64,000 nucleotides of DNA from NCBI RefSeq assembly GCF_024346395.1, contig NZ_JAGQCW010000005.1, positions 1-64,000 on the forward strand, written 5' to 3'. The notes below the pieces were generated by a model that saw nothing but the letters and a program-made list of their open reading frames with translations, did not search any database and was not told the origin of the DNA. Positions 33,763-50,600 of this stretch are shown here, piece after piece; the stretch's first letter is position 1; each line of letters opens with the position of its first letter. This DNA is from Cyanobium sp. AMD-g (GTDB lineage Bacteria > Cyanobacteriota > Cyanobacteriia > PCC-6307 > Cyanobiaceae). A program made the translations under genes and the position numbers.

Positions 33763-34184
33763 GCTTGCTGCCTCAACCGTGGCGCCATTCTGCTTCGGGG
33801 CCCGAACGGGGCGGATCAGCTGTTGAAATGGCCCAACAATGCAGAAAGCGGTTATAGAAACCCAAGGATTTTCTGATTGTTACGTTGTTGACAACATGCG
33901 GCCAGACCGCTGTCGCAGCCTTGGAACCGCTGGGATTAAACCTTTGTAACTGGCGGCCGATTCGCCTTGTTTTCGACCCCTATACTTCCGCCAGCGGTCC
34001 CCTTTCGGGGCCCAAAGCCCCAGTCGTGGCAAGGGATTTCCCCCACCTCACGACTGGTGCCCATGGTCGGGTCTTCCCGGCCATGGGGCCCACCGATGGG
34101 GCCGGAACGGTCGCATGACCTGTCTCCGGCGTCCGTCGAAGGGGTGGACCTCCACCTCGACCCCGTCCCTCGAGGAACGTCTCG
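33763..34184 (+). promoter_or_regulatory. psaA upstream region with HLR1-like boxes
   Basis: These 422 bp hold no gene. A TATACT box lies at 33981-33986, about 200 bp before the psaA ATG, implying a long leader. Upstream, GTTACGTT-GT-TGACAA at 33879-33894 resembles the paired HLR1 light-response element bound by RpaB in cyanobacteria, with one mismatch in the second half; TTTGTAAC at 33943-33950 is an inverted half-site. The same zone includes a GTTGT-TG-ACAAC palindrome (33884-33895). A GAGGAA about 8 bases before the psaA ATG is a good ribosome binding site. Promoter for the minus-strand neighbour must also lie here. Confidence 0.5.
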
Positions 34185-36488
34185 ATGACCATCAGCCCAC
34201 CAGAGCGTGGGAAAAAGGCGAAGGACATGGTTGACCGGAACCCCGTTCCCGTCGACTTCGATGTTCTCGGCAAGCCCGGGCACTTCGATCGCTCCCTCGC
34301 CAAAGGTCCCAAAACCACCACCTGGGTTTGGAACCTCCACGCCAACGCTCACGATTTCGACAGCCACACGAGCGATCTTGAAGAGGTCTCCCGGAAGATC
34401 TTCAGCGCTCACTTCGGCCATCTGGCCGTCATCTTCATCTGGTTGAGCGGCGCCTTCTATCACGGAGCCCGCTTCTCCAACTACACCGGCTGGCTGGCCG
34501 ACCCCCTGCACGTCAAGCCCAGTGCCCAGGTGGTCTGGCCGATCTTCGGCCAGGAAATTCTCAATGGCGATGTGGGTGCCGGCTTCCACGGCATCCAGAT
34601 CACCTCCGGCCTCTTCCACGTGTGGAGAGCCTGGGGTTTCACCAGTGAGTTCCAGCTCCTGTGCACCGCCATCGGTGCTCTGGTGATGGCCGGCCTGATG
34701 CTCAACGCCGGTGTTTTCCACTACCACAAGGCAGCGCCGAAGCTGGAGTGGTTCCAGAACGTTGAGTCCATGCTCAACCACCACCTGGCCGGCCTGCTCG
34801 GGCTCGGGTCCCTGTCCTGGACAGGCCACCTGCTGCACGTGTCGCTGCCCACCACCCAGTTGATGGATGCCATCGACGCCGGCAGCCCGCTGGTGTTGAA
34901 CGGCAAGACCATCGCTTCGGTGGCCGACATCCCGCTCCCCCATGAGTTTCTCAACCAGGATCTGCTGACCCAGTTGTTCCCCGGCTTCGGCGCGGGGATC
35001 TCCGCCTTCTTCACCGGCAACTGGGCCGCCTACAGCGATTTCCTCACCTTCAAGGGTGGTCTGAATCCTGTGACCGGCAGCCTCTGGATGACCGACATCG
35101 CCCATCACCATCTGGCGATCGCGGTGCTGTTCATCGTGGCTGGCCACATGTATCGCACCAACTGGGGCATCGGCCACAGCATCAAGGAAATTCTCGAGGG
35201 CCAGAAGGGCGATCCCCTGCTGTTCCCCGCGCCCAAAGGTCACGATGGGCTCTACGAATTCCTCACCACCTCCTGGCACGCCCAGCTGGGTCTGAACCTC
35301 GCACTCTTGGGTTCGCTCACGATCATCGTGGCGCACCACATGTATGCGATGCCGCCGTATCCCTACATCGGTATCGACTACCCGACCCAGCTGTCGCTGT
35401 TCACCCACCACATGTGGATCGGCGGCTTCCTGATCGTCGGAGCCGGTGCCCACTCGGCCATCGCACTCATCCGCGATTACGACCCGGCCAAGAACATCGA
35501 CAACGTGCTGGATCGGGTGCTGAAAGCCCGTGACGCCCTGATCAGCCACCTCAACTGGGTGTGCATTTTCCTGGGCTTCCACAGCTTCGGCCTCTACATC
35601 CACAACGACACCATGAGTGCCCTGGGACGTCCCCAGGACATGTTCAGTGACACTGCGATCCAGCTGAAGCCCGTCTTCGCGCAATGGATCCAGGGTCTGC
35701 ACGCCGCTGCCGCCGGCACCACCGCTCCCAATGCGCTGGCTGGTGTGAGTGAAGTGTTCAACGGCACCATCGTCGCCGTTGGCGGCAAGGTGGCCGCCGC
35801 GCCGATCCCCCTGGGAACGGCCGACTTCATGGTCCACCACATCCACGCCTTCACGATCCACGTCACCGTGCTGATCCTGCTGAAGGGTGTGCTCTACGCG
35901 CGCAGCTCCCGCCTCGTCCCCGACAAGGCGAACCTGGGCTTCCGCTTCCCCTGCGACGGCCCCGGCCGTGGCGGTACCTGTCAGGTGTCGGCCTGGGACC
36001 ACGTGTTCCTCGGCCTGTTCTGGATGTACAACTCCCTGTCGATCGTCATTTTCCACTTCAGCTGGAAGATGCAGAGCGACGTGTGGGGCACCGTCAATGC
36101 CGACGGCACCGTCCAGCACATCACCAACGGCAACTTCGCCCAAGGCGCCATCACCATCAATGGTTGGCTCCGGGACTTCCTGTGGGCCCAGGCCGCCCAG
36201 GTGCTGAACAGCTACGGCTCGTCCTCCAGTGCCTACGGTCTGATGTTCCTGGGTGCCCACTTCGTCTGGGCCTTCAGCCTCATGTTCCTCTTCAGTGGCC
36301 GCGGCTACTGGCAGGAACTGATCGAGTCCATCGTCTGGGCTCACAACAAGCTGAAGGTGGCTCCCGCCATCCAACCGCGGGCGCTTTCCATCACCCAAGG
36401 CCGTGCCGTCGGTGTCGCCCACTATCTGCTGGGCGGTATCGCGACAACCTGGGCCTTCTTCCTGTCCCGACTCATCGCGGTCGGCTGA
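34185..36488 (+). CDS. psaA: photosystem I P700 apoprotein A1
   Basis: 767 residues with 11 expected transmembrane helices. It binds half of the P700 special pair and the core chlorophylls. The start is [15 protein letters not shown]. The Fx-binding loop reads [19 protein letters not shown], with both cysteines that ligate the 4Fe-4S cluster shared with PsaB. Many HH and HxxxH chlorophyll-ligand motifs are present ([21 protein letters not shown]). First gene of the psaAB operon, 20 bp before psaB. Confidence 0.99.
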   Translation: MTISPPERGKKAKDMVDRNPVPVDFDVLGKPGHFDRSLAKGPKTTTWVWNLHANAHDFDSHTSDLEEVSRKIFSAHFGHLAVIFIWLSGAFYHGARFSNYTGWLADPLHVKPSAQVVWPIFGQEILNGDVGAGFHGIQITSGLFHVWRAWGFTSEFQLLCTAIGALVMAGLMLNAGVFHYHKAAPKLEWFQNVESMLNHHLAGLLGLGSLSWTGHLLHVSLPTTQLMDAIDAGSPLVLNGKTIASVADIPLPHEFLNQDLLTQLFPGFGAGISAFFTGNWAAYSDFLTFKGGLNPVTGSLWMTDIAHHHLAIAVLFIVAGHMYRTNWGIGHSIKEILEGQKGDPLLFPAPKGHDGLYEFLTTSWHAQLGLNLALLGSLTIIVAHHMYAMPPYPYIGIDYPTQLSLFTHHMWIGGFLIVGAGAHSAIALIRDYDPAKNIDNVLDRVLKARDALISHLNWVCIFLGFHSFGLYIHNDTMSALGRPQDMFSDTAIQLKPVFAQWIQGLHAAAAGTTAPNALAGVSEVFNGTIVAVGGKVAAAPIPLGTADFMVHHIHAFTIHVTVLILLKGVLYARSSRLVPDKANLGFRFPCDGPGRGGTCQVSAWDHVFLGLFWMYNSLSIVIFHFSWKMQSDVWGTVNADGTVQHITNGNFAQGAITINGWLRDFLWAQAAQVLNSYGSSSSAYGLMFLGAHFVWAFSLMFLFSGRGYWQELIESIVWAHNKLKVAPAIQPRALSITQGRAVGVAHYLLGGIATTWAFFLSRLIAVG

Positions 36489-36508
36489 CCTCCACCTGAC
36501 CTTTCCCA

Positions 36509-38731
36509 ATGGCAACGAAATTTCCTTCGTTCAGCCGGGGTCTGGCACAGGACCCGACAACCCGCCGTATCTGGTACGGCATCGCCACGGCTCACGACTT
36601 CGAGAGCCATGACGGAATGACGGAGGAGCGGCTTTACCAAAAGCTGTTCTCCACCCACTTCGGTCACCTGGCGATCATCGGCCTCTGGGTTTCGGGCAAC
36701 CTGTTCCATATCGCCTGGCAGGGCAACTTCGAGCAGTGGGTCGCCGATCCGCTGCATGTACGTCCCATCGCTCACGCGATCTGGGATCCCCACTTCGGGC
36801 AGGGCGCCATCGACGCCTTCACCCAGGCGGGTGCTTCCTCCCCGGTGAACATCGCCTATTCCGGTCTGTACCACTGGTGGTACACGATCGGCATGACGAC
36901 CAACATGGAGCTCTATCAGGGTTCCATCTTCATGCTGATCCTCTCGGCATGGGCCCTGTTCGCAGGCTGGCTCCATCTCCAGCCCAAGTTCCTGCCTTCC
37001 CTGGCCTGGTTCAAGAACGCTGAATCCCGGCTCAACCATCACCTGGCTGTGCTGTTCGGCTTCAGTTCCATCGCCTGGACCGGTCACCTGGTCCACGTGG
37101 CCATTCCCGAATCCAGGGGACAGCACGTCGGTTGGGACAACTTCCTCTCCGTCGCGCCGCACCCCGCCGGCCTGGCTCCGTTCTTCACCGGCAACTGGGG
37201 TGTCTATGCCCAGAACCCCGACACCGCCAACCAGGTGTTCGGTACCTCTGATGGGGCAGGCACCGCGATCCTCACCTTCCTGGGTGGTTTCCACCCCCAG
37301 ACAGAAGCGCTGTGGCTCACGGACATTGCCCACCACCACCTGGCCATCGGCTGCATCTTCGTGATCGCCGGCCACATGTACCGGACCAACTTCGGTATCG
37401 GCCACTCGATCCGCGAGATCCTCGACGCCCACAACCCCCCCAAGGGGACCCCGGGTGATCTGGGCGCAGGCCACAAGGGCCTCTACGACACCATCAACAA
37501 CTCCCTGCACTTCCAGCTGGGTCTTGCCCTGGCGTCGTTGGGAGTTGTGACCAGCCTGGTGGCGCAGCACATGTACGCGCTGCCGTCCTATGCGTTCATC
37601 GCCAAGGACTACACCACCCAGGCGGCGCTCTACACGCACCACCAGTACATCGCCATCTTCCTGATGTGCGGTGCCTTCGCCCACGGTGCGATCTTCTTCA
37701 TCCGCGACTACGACCCGGAAGCCAACAAGAACAACGTTCTTGCCCGGATGCTTGAGCACAAGGAAGCCATCATCAGCCATCTCAGCTGGGTTTCCCTGTT
37801 CCTCGGCTTCCACACCCTGGGTCTCTACGTCCACAACGACGTGGTGGTCGCCTTCGGTACCCCCGAGAAGCAGATCCTGGTGGAGCCTGTCTTCGCCCAG
37901 TTCGTTCAAGCCGCAAGTGGCAAAGCCCTCTACGGCATGGACGTGCTGCTGGCCAACTCGGACAGCATCGCCTCGACAGCGTGGCCCAACAACGGCGCCG
38001 TCTGGCTGCCGGGTTGGCTGGATGCCATCAATGCAGGCAACAACTCCCTGTTCCTGCAGATCGGCCCTGGTGACTTCCTGGTCCACCACGCCATCGCCCT
38101 GGGTCTGCACACCACGACCCTGATCCTGGTGAAGGGTGCCCTGGATGCCCGGGGTTCCAAGCTGATGCCCGACAAGAAGGACTTCGGCTACTCCTTCCCC
38201 TGCGACGGCCCCGGCCGTGGCGGCACCTGCGACATCTCGGCCTGGGACGCCTTCTATCTGGCTGTCTTCTGGGCCCTGAACACCGTGGGTTGGGTCACCT
38301 TCTACTGGCACTGGAAGCACCTCGCCATCTGGCAGGGCAACGTGGCCCAGTTCAACGAATCCAGCACCTATCTCATGGGCTGGTTCCGCGACTACCTGTG
38401 GCTCAACAGCTCCCAGCTGATCAACGGGTACAACCCGATGGGATCCAACAACCTGGCCGTCTGGGCCTGGATGTTCCTCTTCGGTCACCTGGTGTGGGCC
38501 ACCGGCTTCATGTTCCTGATCTCCTGGCGGGGTTACTGGCAGGAGTTGATCGAAACCATCGTCTGGGCGCATCAGCGCACGCCTCTCGCCAACCTGGTGG
38601 GCTGGCGCGACAAGCCCGTCGCTCTCTCGATCGTTCAGGCCCGTGTCGTGGGTCTCGCCCACTTCACGATCGGCTACATCCTCACGTACGCGGCCTTCCT
38701 GATCGCGTCCACGTCAGGCAAGTTCGGCTGA
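36509..38731 (+). CDS. psaB: photosystem I P700 apoprotein A2
   Basis: 740 residues, partner of PsaA in the P700 core. It starts [16 protein letters not shown], has the Fx-binding loop [19 protein letters not shown] with both cluster cysteines, and ends in [16 protein letters not shown]. It is co-transcribed with psaA; the spacer lacks a strong Shine-Dalgarno, suggesting coupling. A strong terminator follows 58 bp after the stop. Confidence 0.99.
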   Translation: MATKFPSFSRGLAQDPTTRRIWYGIATAHDFESHDGMTEERLYQKLFSTHFGHLAIIGLWVSGNLFHIAWQGNFEQWVADPLHVRPIAHAIWDPHFGQGAIDAFTQAGASSPVNIAYSGLYHWWYTIGMTTNMELYQGSIFMLILSAWALFAGWLHLQPKFLPSLAWFKNAESRLNHHLAVLFGFSSIAWTGHLVHVAIPESRGQHVGWDNFLSVAPHPAGLAPFFTGNWGVYAQNPDTANQVFGTSDGAGTAILTFLGGFHPQTEALWLTDIAHHHLAIGCIFVIAGHMYRTNFGIGHSIREILDAHNPPKGTPGDLGAGHKGLYDTINNSLHFQLGLALASLGVVTSLVAQHMYALPSYAFIAKDYTTQAALYTHHQYIAIFLMCGAFAHGAIFFIRDYDPEANKNNVLARMLEHKEAIISHLSWVSLFLGFHTLGLYVHNDVVVAFGTPEKQILVEPVFAQFVQAASGKALYGMDVLLANSDSIASTAWPNNGAVWLPGWLDAINAGNNSLFLQIGPGDFLVHHAIALGLHTTTLILVKGALDARGSKLMPDKKDFGYSFPCDGPGRGGTCDISAWDAFYLAVFWALNTVGWVTFYWHWKHLAIWQGNVAQFNESSTYLMGWFRDYLWLNSSQLINGYNPMGSNNLAVWAWMFLFGHLVWATGFMFLISWRGYWQELIETIVWAHQRTPLANLVGWRDKPVALSIVQARVVGLAHFTIGYILTYAAFLIASTSGKFG

Positions 38732-38789
38732 GCCTCCGGCTCCCGAACACCGTTCACGCCCCTTCTCGATTCTTCGAGGGACCTCTAGA

Positions 38790-38815
38790 CCCCCGGTCAC
38801 GACCGGGGGTTTTTT
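38790..38815 (+). terminator. intrinsic terminator of psaAB
   Basis: CCCCCGGT-CACG-ACCGGGGG forms a perfect 8-bp GC-rich stem and is followed by TTTTTT (38810-38815), a textbook rho-independent terminator on the plus strand. Confidence 0.93.
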
Positions 38816-39104
38816 GTTGCCATGGAGTCCTGAGCGCTGCCCGTGCACCAGCCGTCGCTGGCCGATCCGATTCCTGTCCAAGGCCACCCCACGGCCTGGT
38901 TGCCGTCCATGCAGGGGAAAGGACTACGGTGCCATGGCGCCTAGCTCAATCGGCCTTGAAGCCAGCCGCGCTGACGTTGTCCTGAACACCTTGACAGGTG
39001 ACGGGGCCGTGGATAACCCCCCACCTCTTCAACACCTATTTGCCCGGGCTTAACCTGGCATGAGGGCATAGCTGTCAGATTTAAGTTGAATGCAGCTTAT
39101 TTAA
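38816..39104. other. intergenic region with a possible tRNA remnant
   Basis: No convincing gene lies between the psaAB terminator and the 1806-residue ORF. GGCGCCTAGCTCAATCGG at 38936-38953 resembles the acceptor/D-arm start of a tRNA (TAGCTCA-TCGG), but no anticodon arm or T arm follows, so at most it is a 5' fragment. The last 45 bp before ATG 39105 are AT-rich (TTAAGTTGAATGCAGCTTAT) and likely hold the promoter of the next gene; no Shine-Dalgarno is seen. Confidence 0.4.
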
Positions 39105-44525
<5,421 letters not shown>

Positions 44526-44534
44526 GCACGTTCT

Positions 44535-44568
44535 GGAGGCCCATTCCCCTTTCCAGGGATGGGCCTCC
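44535..44568 (+). other. strong hairpin between the two giant genes
   Basis: GGAGGCCCAT (44535-44544) and ATGGGCCTCC (44559-44568) are perfect 10-bp arms starting 10 bp after the stop of the phytase-like gene, with CCC/GGG pairing possible in the loop. There is no U-run, so it may be a stabilising or partially terminating structure within a two-gene unit. Confidence 0.5.
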
Positions 44569-44638
44569 ACCAGCACCTGGGGTTTCCCATGGACCCCTCG
44601 CGTCTTCGTCTTCCTCCCTCGCTCACCCCCCCCGGACC

Positions 44639-47600
44639 ATGCCAGCCCTCTTCACAGGCCTGTACAGCCAGAGTTTCGATGCCCTGGCCTCCTCCGGATC
44701 CGGGAACGCCTGGGCGAACGACGTGACGCTGCCGGGGTGGCACCTGTTCCGGCAGCCGGCGACGGCCCCCGTCGCCCTGGCCACCTACAACGCCGACAGC
44801 GGCACCGGCAATGCCGGCGCCGTCCTGAGCTACGGGACGACGGGAAGCGGCGACCGCGCCCTGGGGGGCCTCGGCTCCGGCGGTGCCTTCTACGGCTCCC
44901 CCGCCAGCGGCTCGGTGGCCGGCTGGTTCGCCCTGGCCCTCAGCAACACCACCGGGGCGGCGATCGCCAGCCTCGATCTCACCTTCAACGGCGAGCAGTG
45001 GCGCAACGGCGGCAACACCACCGCCCACACGATGCAACTGCAGTGGGGGTTCGGTGCCGGCTTTGAGCAGGTGAGCCAGTGGACAACGCCGGGGGGCAGT
45101 TTCAACTGGACCTCGCCGGTGACCGGCAGCACGGCCGGTGCCGTCGATGGCAACAGCGCCGGCCGGGTGGCTGGCGTGGGCGGGAGCCTCGACCTTTCGG
45201 CCAGCCCCTGGGCGGCCGACGCCACCCTCTGGCTGCGCTGGGCGGAGATCAACGATGCCGGCAACGACCACGGCCTGGCCATCGATGATCTGAGCCTGTC
45301 GGTTGCGACGCCACCGGCGCTGCCCGAGGTGTCGATCCAGGCGATCGACGCCGTGGCGAGCGAATCCGGCGATGGGGCCAGCCTGCGGATCAGCCGCACC
45401 GGCTCGACGCTGGCGGCCCTGACGGTGCCGATCAGCCTGGCCGCGGGCGCCGGGCAGGCCGAAGCCAGTGACCTCACCAGCCCCCTGCCCAGTTCGGTTG
45501 TGATCCCTGCTGGGGCCAGCAGCGTCGATCTGGCCATCGCGGTGCTCGATGACGCCCTCGATGAAGGGCCCGAGAGCCTGCGCATCGAACTGGCCGCACC
45601 GGCCGGTCACACGATCGCCAGCGGTGCGGCCAGCGCCTCCATCACCATCGCCGACAACGACCGCATCAGCCGGATCTCGGCGGTGCAGGGCGACGGCAGC
45701 AGCAGCCCCCTGCTGGCCCAGAGCGTGACCCTGCGCGCCGTGGTCGTGGGCGACTTCCAGGCCAGCGCCGAACTGGGTGGCTTCTTCCTGCAGGAGGAGA
45801 TCGGCGACTGGGACACCAGCGCCCTCACCTCCGAGGGGCTCTATGTGGCCTACCCCCTGACGGGCACCAATGTCGATGTGGTGCTCGGGGACCGGGTGTT
45901 GCTCACCGGCACGGTGGGTGAGCGTTTCGGCCAGACGGCGATCACAACCGTCAGCGCCCTGACGGTGGAAGCGCAGGGCCGCCTGGGCGACACCCAACGG
46001 GTCGACATTCCCGACCTGCTGGCCCAGCGCAGCAGCGCCCTCGATCTGGAGCCCTACGAGGGCATGTGGGTGCGCTTCCCGGAGACCCTCAGCGTCAACG
46101 GTCTGTTCGGCCAGTTCCGCTTCGGTGAGGTGGAGCTCAGTGCCGGTGGTCTGCCGCTCCAGCCCACCAACGTGATGGAGCCCGGACCGGCGGCCTTCGC
46201 CGCTGAGCAGGCCAACGCCCGGCGCGAGCTGGTGCTCGACGACGGCAGCAACAGCAGCTACCGGCCGGCGGCGGCCGCCACCCCGGCCGCACCGGTGCGC
46301 GACCAGCTGCTGCGCCGCGGCGACACCATCACCGCGGTGGAAGGGGTGCTCGGGTTCGACTTCGGCAAGTACCGGCTGCAGCCCACGGCGCCGCTCAGCT
46401 TTGAGAGCGGCAACCCCCGTCCGCCGGTACCGGCGCCGGCCGGGGCCGGGCAGCTGCGCCTGGCCAGCTTCAACGTGCTGAACACCTTCACCACCCTCAA
46501 CGCCGGCGGCGCCCTCACGGACACCGGCCTGGCCCCCCGCGGGTCCAACACCGCCGAGGAGCTGGAGCGCCAGCTCACCAAGCTCAGCGCTGCCCTCGTC
46601 GGCCTGAGGGCCGATGTGATCGGCCTGATGGAGCTGGAGAACGACGCCGACGACGCCACCCTGGCCGCGATCGTGGCGCGGCTGAACGCCGCCCAGCCCA
46701 GTGGCTCGGGCCGCCTTTACAGCTTCGTGCCCACCGGCCTGATCGGCAGCGACGCCATCAAGGTGGGTCTGATCTACGACAGCCGGGCGGTGGCCCCCAC
46801 CGGCCCGGCCCGGGTGCTCGACACCGCCGGCTTCACCGATCCCCTCGCCACCGGCAGCCCGCTCAACCGCCCGGCCCTGGCCCAGGGCTTCCGGGAACTG
46901 GCCAGCGGCGAAGTGCTGAACGTGGCCGTCAACCACCTCAAGTCGAAGGGCAGCGGCGGAGCCGCCGGCCCTGATCTGGACCAGCGGGATGGCCAGTCGG
47001 CCTTCAATGCCACCCGCACCGCCGCCGCCAGCGAACTGGTGCGCTGGATCGGCACCGACCCCACCGGCAACGGCGACAGCGACTGGGTGGTGCTGGGCGA
47101 TATCAATGCCTACGCCAAGGAGGACCCGATCCGGGTGCTGGAGGCGGCGGGCTTCCGCAACGCCCTGCCCACCTTCACGGCCGAGCCGCCCTCCAGCTAC
47201 GCCTTCTTCAACCCGGTCGACATGAGCGGGGCCCTCGATCACATGCTGATCTCCCCTTCGCTGGTGAGCCAGGCGGTGGCCGCGACCGACTGGAGCATCA
47301 ACGCTGCCGAGGGCGCCTTCCGCGACTACAACCTCGACACCAACAGCAACGGCAACGCGGCGTCTCGTGATTTCTTCGCGCCCGATCCGTACCGCACCTC
47401 CGACCACGACCCCCTGCTGCTGGACCTGGATCTGGGCCGGGCGCTGCCCGCCGGACTCGCCTTCTCCCACGGCGTCGCCTCCGGCGACCCCTACGCCGAT
47501 TCGGTGATCCTCTGGACCCGGATCACACCGCCCGCCGGTTTCGCCGGACTGGTGGATGTGCAGTGGGAGGTGTCCCGCAGCGCCGGTTTTGAGGCCGGCT

Positions 47601-50600
47601 CGATCGTTGACAGCGGTGTGATCACCACCAGCGTCGCCCGCGACTGGACCGTGAAGGTGGAGGCCGACGGCCTCAGTGCCGACACCGTTTACCACTACCG
47701 CTTCCGCGCCGGAGCGGCCCAGTCGATGGTGGGGCAGACCAAGACCCTGCCGGTGGGCAGCGGCCCGGTGCGGCTGGCCGTGTTCTCCTGCGCCAACTTC
47801 ACCGCCGCCGAGGAATTCCTCGCCTACGCCCGGGCCGCCGCCGTCCATGCGGTGAACCCGTACGACGCCCTGGTGCATGTGGGCGATTACATCTACGAGT
47901 ACGGCCCCGGGGGCTTCGGTGAGGCGGAAGATGCCGCCGGCGACCGTGGCTTCCTGCCCAACCGCGAGATCGTCAGCCTCGACGACTACCGGCTCCGCTA
48001 TGCCCAGTACCACACCGACGCCAATCTCCAGGCGTTGCGGGCCGCGGCGCCGCTGATCGCCATCTGGGACGACCACGAGACCGCCAACGACAGCTGGGCC
48101 GGTGGCGCCCAGAACCACCAGAGCGCCACCGAGGGCGACTGGATCAGCCGGCGCGACGCCGCCCTGAAGGCCTACCACGAGTGGCTGCCGATCCGGGAAC
48201 CCGGCCTGCGCCAGAGCGGGGACGGGGCCACCGCCCTCACGCCGCTCACCCAGGGCTACCGCTCCTTCGATTTCGGCGACGTCCTGGCGCTGCACATCCT
48301 CGAAACCCGTCTCACCGCCCGCGATGAGCAGCTGGAGTACCCCGATGCCGCCGCCGTGCAGGCCCGCATCGGCGCGATCCTCGCCGATCCGTCCCTGGTG
48401 GCGGCCTATGCGAACAGGCTGGGGCTCACCCCGCCGGCCTCCCCCGCGGCGGTGCCGGCCTTTGCCGCCGGCCTGGCTCCCCTGGTCACCCAGGAACTGG
48501 TGCTGGCCACCGTGCAGCAGGCCTGGGGCGATCCCGGCCGTGATCTCCTTGGCGACAGCCAGATGGCCTGGCTGCAGCAACGCATGGCCGGATCGTCCGC
48601 CGCCTGGCAGGTGCTGGGCCAGTCGGTGCTGATGCAGTCGATGGCGGTGCCCGCAGAACTGCTGCTGGATGCCGGCAACCCCGCCCTGCTCGACAAGTAC
48701 GCCGCCCCGCTGCAGAAACTCGCCACCGGGACCCCCTTCAACCAGCTCTCCCCGGCGGAGCAGGCCCTGTTCGCCGAGGCCGGCAAGATCCCCTACAACC
48801 TCGACGCCTGGGACGGCTACGGGGTGGAGCGGGAAACGATCCTGCAGAGCGCCCTGGCCCTGGGCAAGCGGCTGATCAGCCTGGCAGGCGACACCCACAA
48901 CGCCTGGGCCGGCGTGCTCGACACGATGACGGCGGGAACCCGCCCCGCCGGCAGCCTGGCCGGCCTGGAGTTCGCCACCCCCGGGGTCACCTCGCCGGGG
49001 CTGGAGAGGTATCTTCCCGGCGCCGATGCCTACATCCGGGCGAACTACCCCGCCGTCGATGGTCTCGACGGTCTGTTCATGGGCTACATCAACGGACTGG
49101 CCTACGCCGATGTGAACCGGCGCGGCTTCCTCGATCTCACCGTCAGCACCGATCGCGTGGACGGCGCGTTCCACCTGCTCTCCGGCACCGACCCGATCAC
49201 CGACCAGCCCGCCTGGGCCATCGAGACGGTGACCGGTTCGGCCGACCTCAGCCTGGCGGTGGCTCCCGAACGGGGCGGGCCGATCCTCTGGCAGACCGGC
49301 TGGAAGGAACTCGATCTGGTCTTCGGCGCCGCGGTGGATAACGGTGGCAACGTCACCCTGCTCGATCCGGCGACCTTCGGGGCCGTGCCCGAGCAGGGCA
49401 TCCAGTTCGCCAACGTGACGGTGATCGGTTCCGAGGCGCCGGACAGCGTCTACGTCGGTGTGGGCTCCCGCACTGAGGGCCGGGGCGGCAGTGACCAGTT
49501 CTTCAACACCGAAAGCCTGGGCGGCAACGTCCTGGTGGGCGGCGGCGGCGGTGACCAGTTCTTCCTGGGCCAGGCCAGGGATGTCGTCATCGGTGGCCGC
49601 CTGATCGACCCTGCCGCCACCCCTGGGCTGGCGCCCGCCACGGCCCTGGCGGACAACGAGGCCGATCAGTTCCTGATCGACAGCTCCGTCGCCGCGCAGG
49701 CAGCCGAGCCGCTGCAGATCAGGGACTTCGAAGTGGGCAAGGATCTGGCCTTGATCGATGGGATTCAGGTTCAAGGCAGCTGGGCGCAGATCCAACAAGC
49801 TCTTGCTGCTGCCGGCATCCAGGCCAATGCGGCGCCGGAGCTGGCCACGCCATCGGCCCCTCCGGCCCTCACCGTGATTCCCGGTGTCCAGGTGCTTCAG
49901 AACCTCGGGGCCTTCGGCCTGGATGCCGATGGCGACAGCCTGCGGCTGGTCGTCCTGGAGGGCCCGGCGTGGATCCGCGCCGACCACAGAACCCTCAGCA
50001 TCACCGCCCCCGCCGGCTTTGGCCCCGCCGACCTGGCCAGCCTCAATCTGCGGCTGGGGTTCTTCGATGGACAGGCGGTCACCGCCTTTACGCCGACGCT
50101 GACGATCGGTGCCATTCCTCCCTCCGAACCGGGGAATCCGGTCGTTGTGGTCATCACCCCGGGGGGCGACAGCCAAGTGGTTGCCGTCAACATCACTGGT
50201 GGCACGTTCCAGGCTGATCGGCCCTTCCAGGTGGTGCCAACCAGCTCCCCGCTGGATCCTGAGGATCAGAGCGCCGTTGATTTCGGCATTGATCTCGATC
50301 CGGGTCTGGCCCAGGCAACCGTCAGCTTCGAGCTCGCCGCTCTCACCGTTGGAGCCCCCTTCAACGACACACCAACCAGCCGCTGGACGGCCGCCTCCAC
50401 CAACCCCGCCACCGGCGCAATGGCGCCGTTGACCTACGACCCACGTCAGGGCAGCGGCGCCCGTTTCTACGACCTTGACGCCGATGGTGCCGCGGAGTTC
50501 CTGCACCTCTCCTTGCGTGATGGCGGTCCTGGTGACCAGGGGCCGGCGGCGGATGGCGAGATCCTGCAGTCGGTGACCGCCGGGACGGTGGATCTCAAGC

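Noticed and set aside
38814..39053. Small plus-strand open frame after the psaAB terminator
   Set aside because: It starts within or directly after the terminator U-run, has no ribosome binding site or recognisable motif, and its composition is not protein-like.
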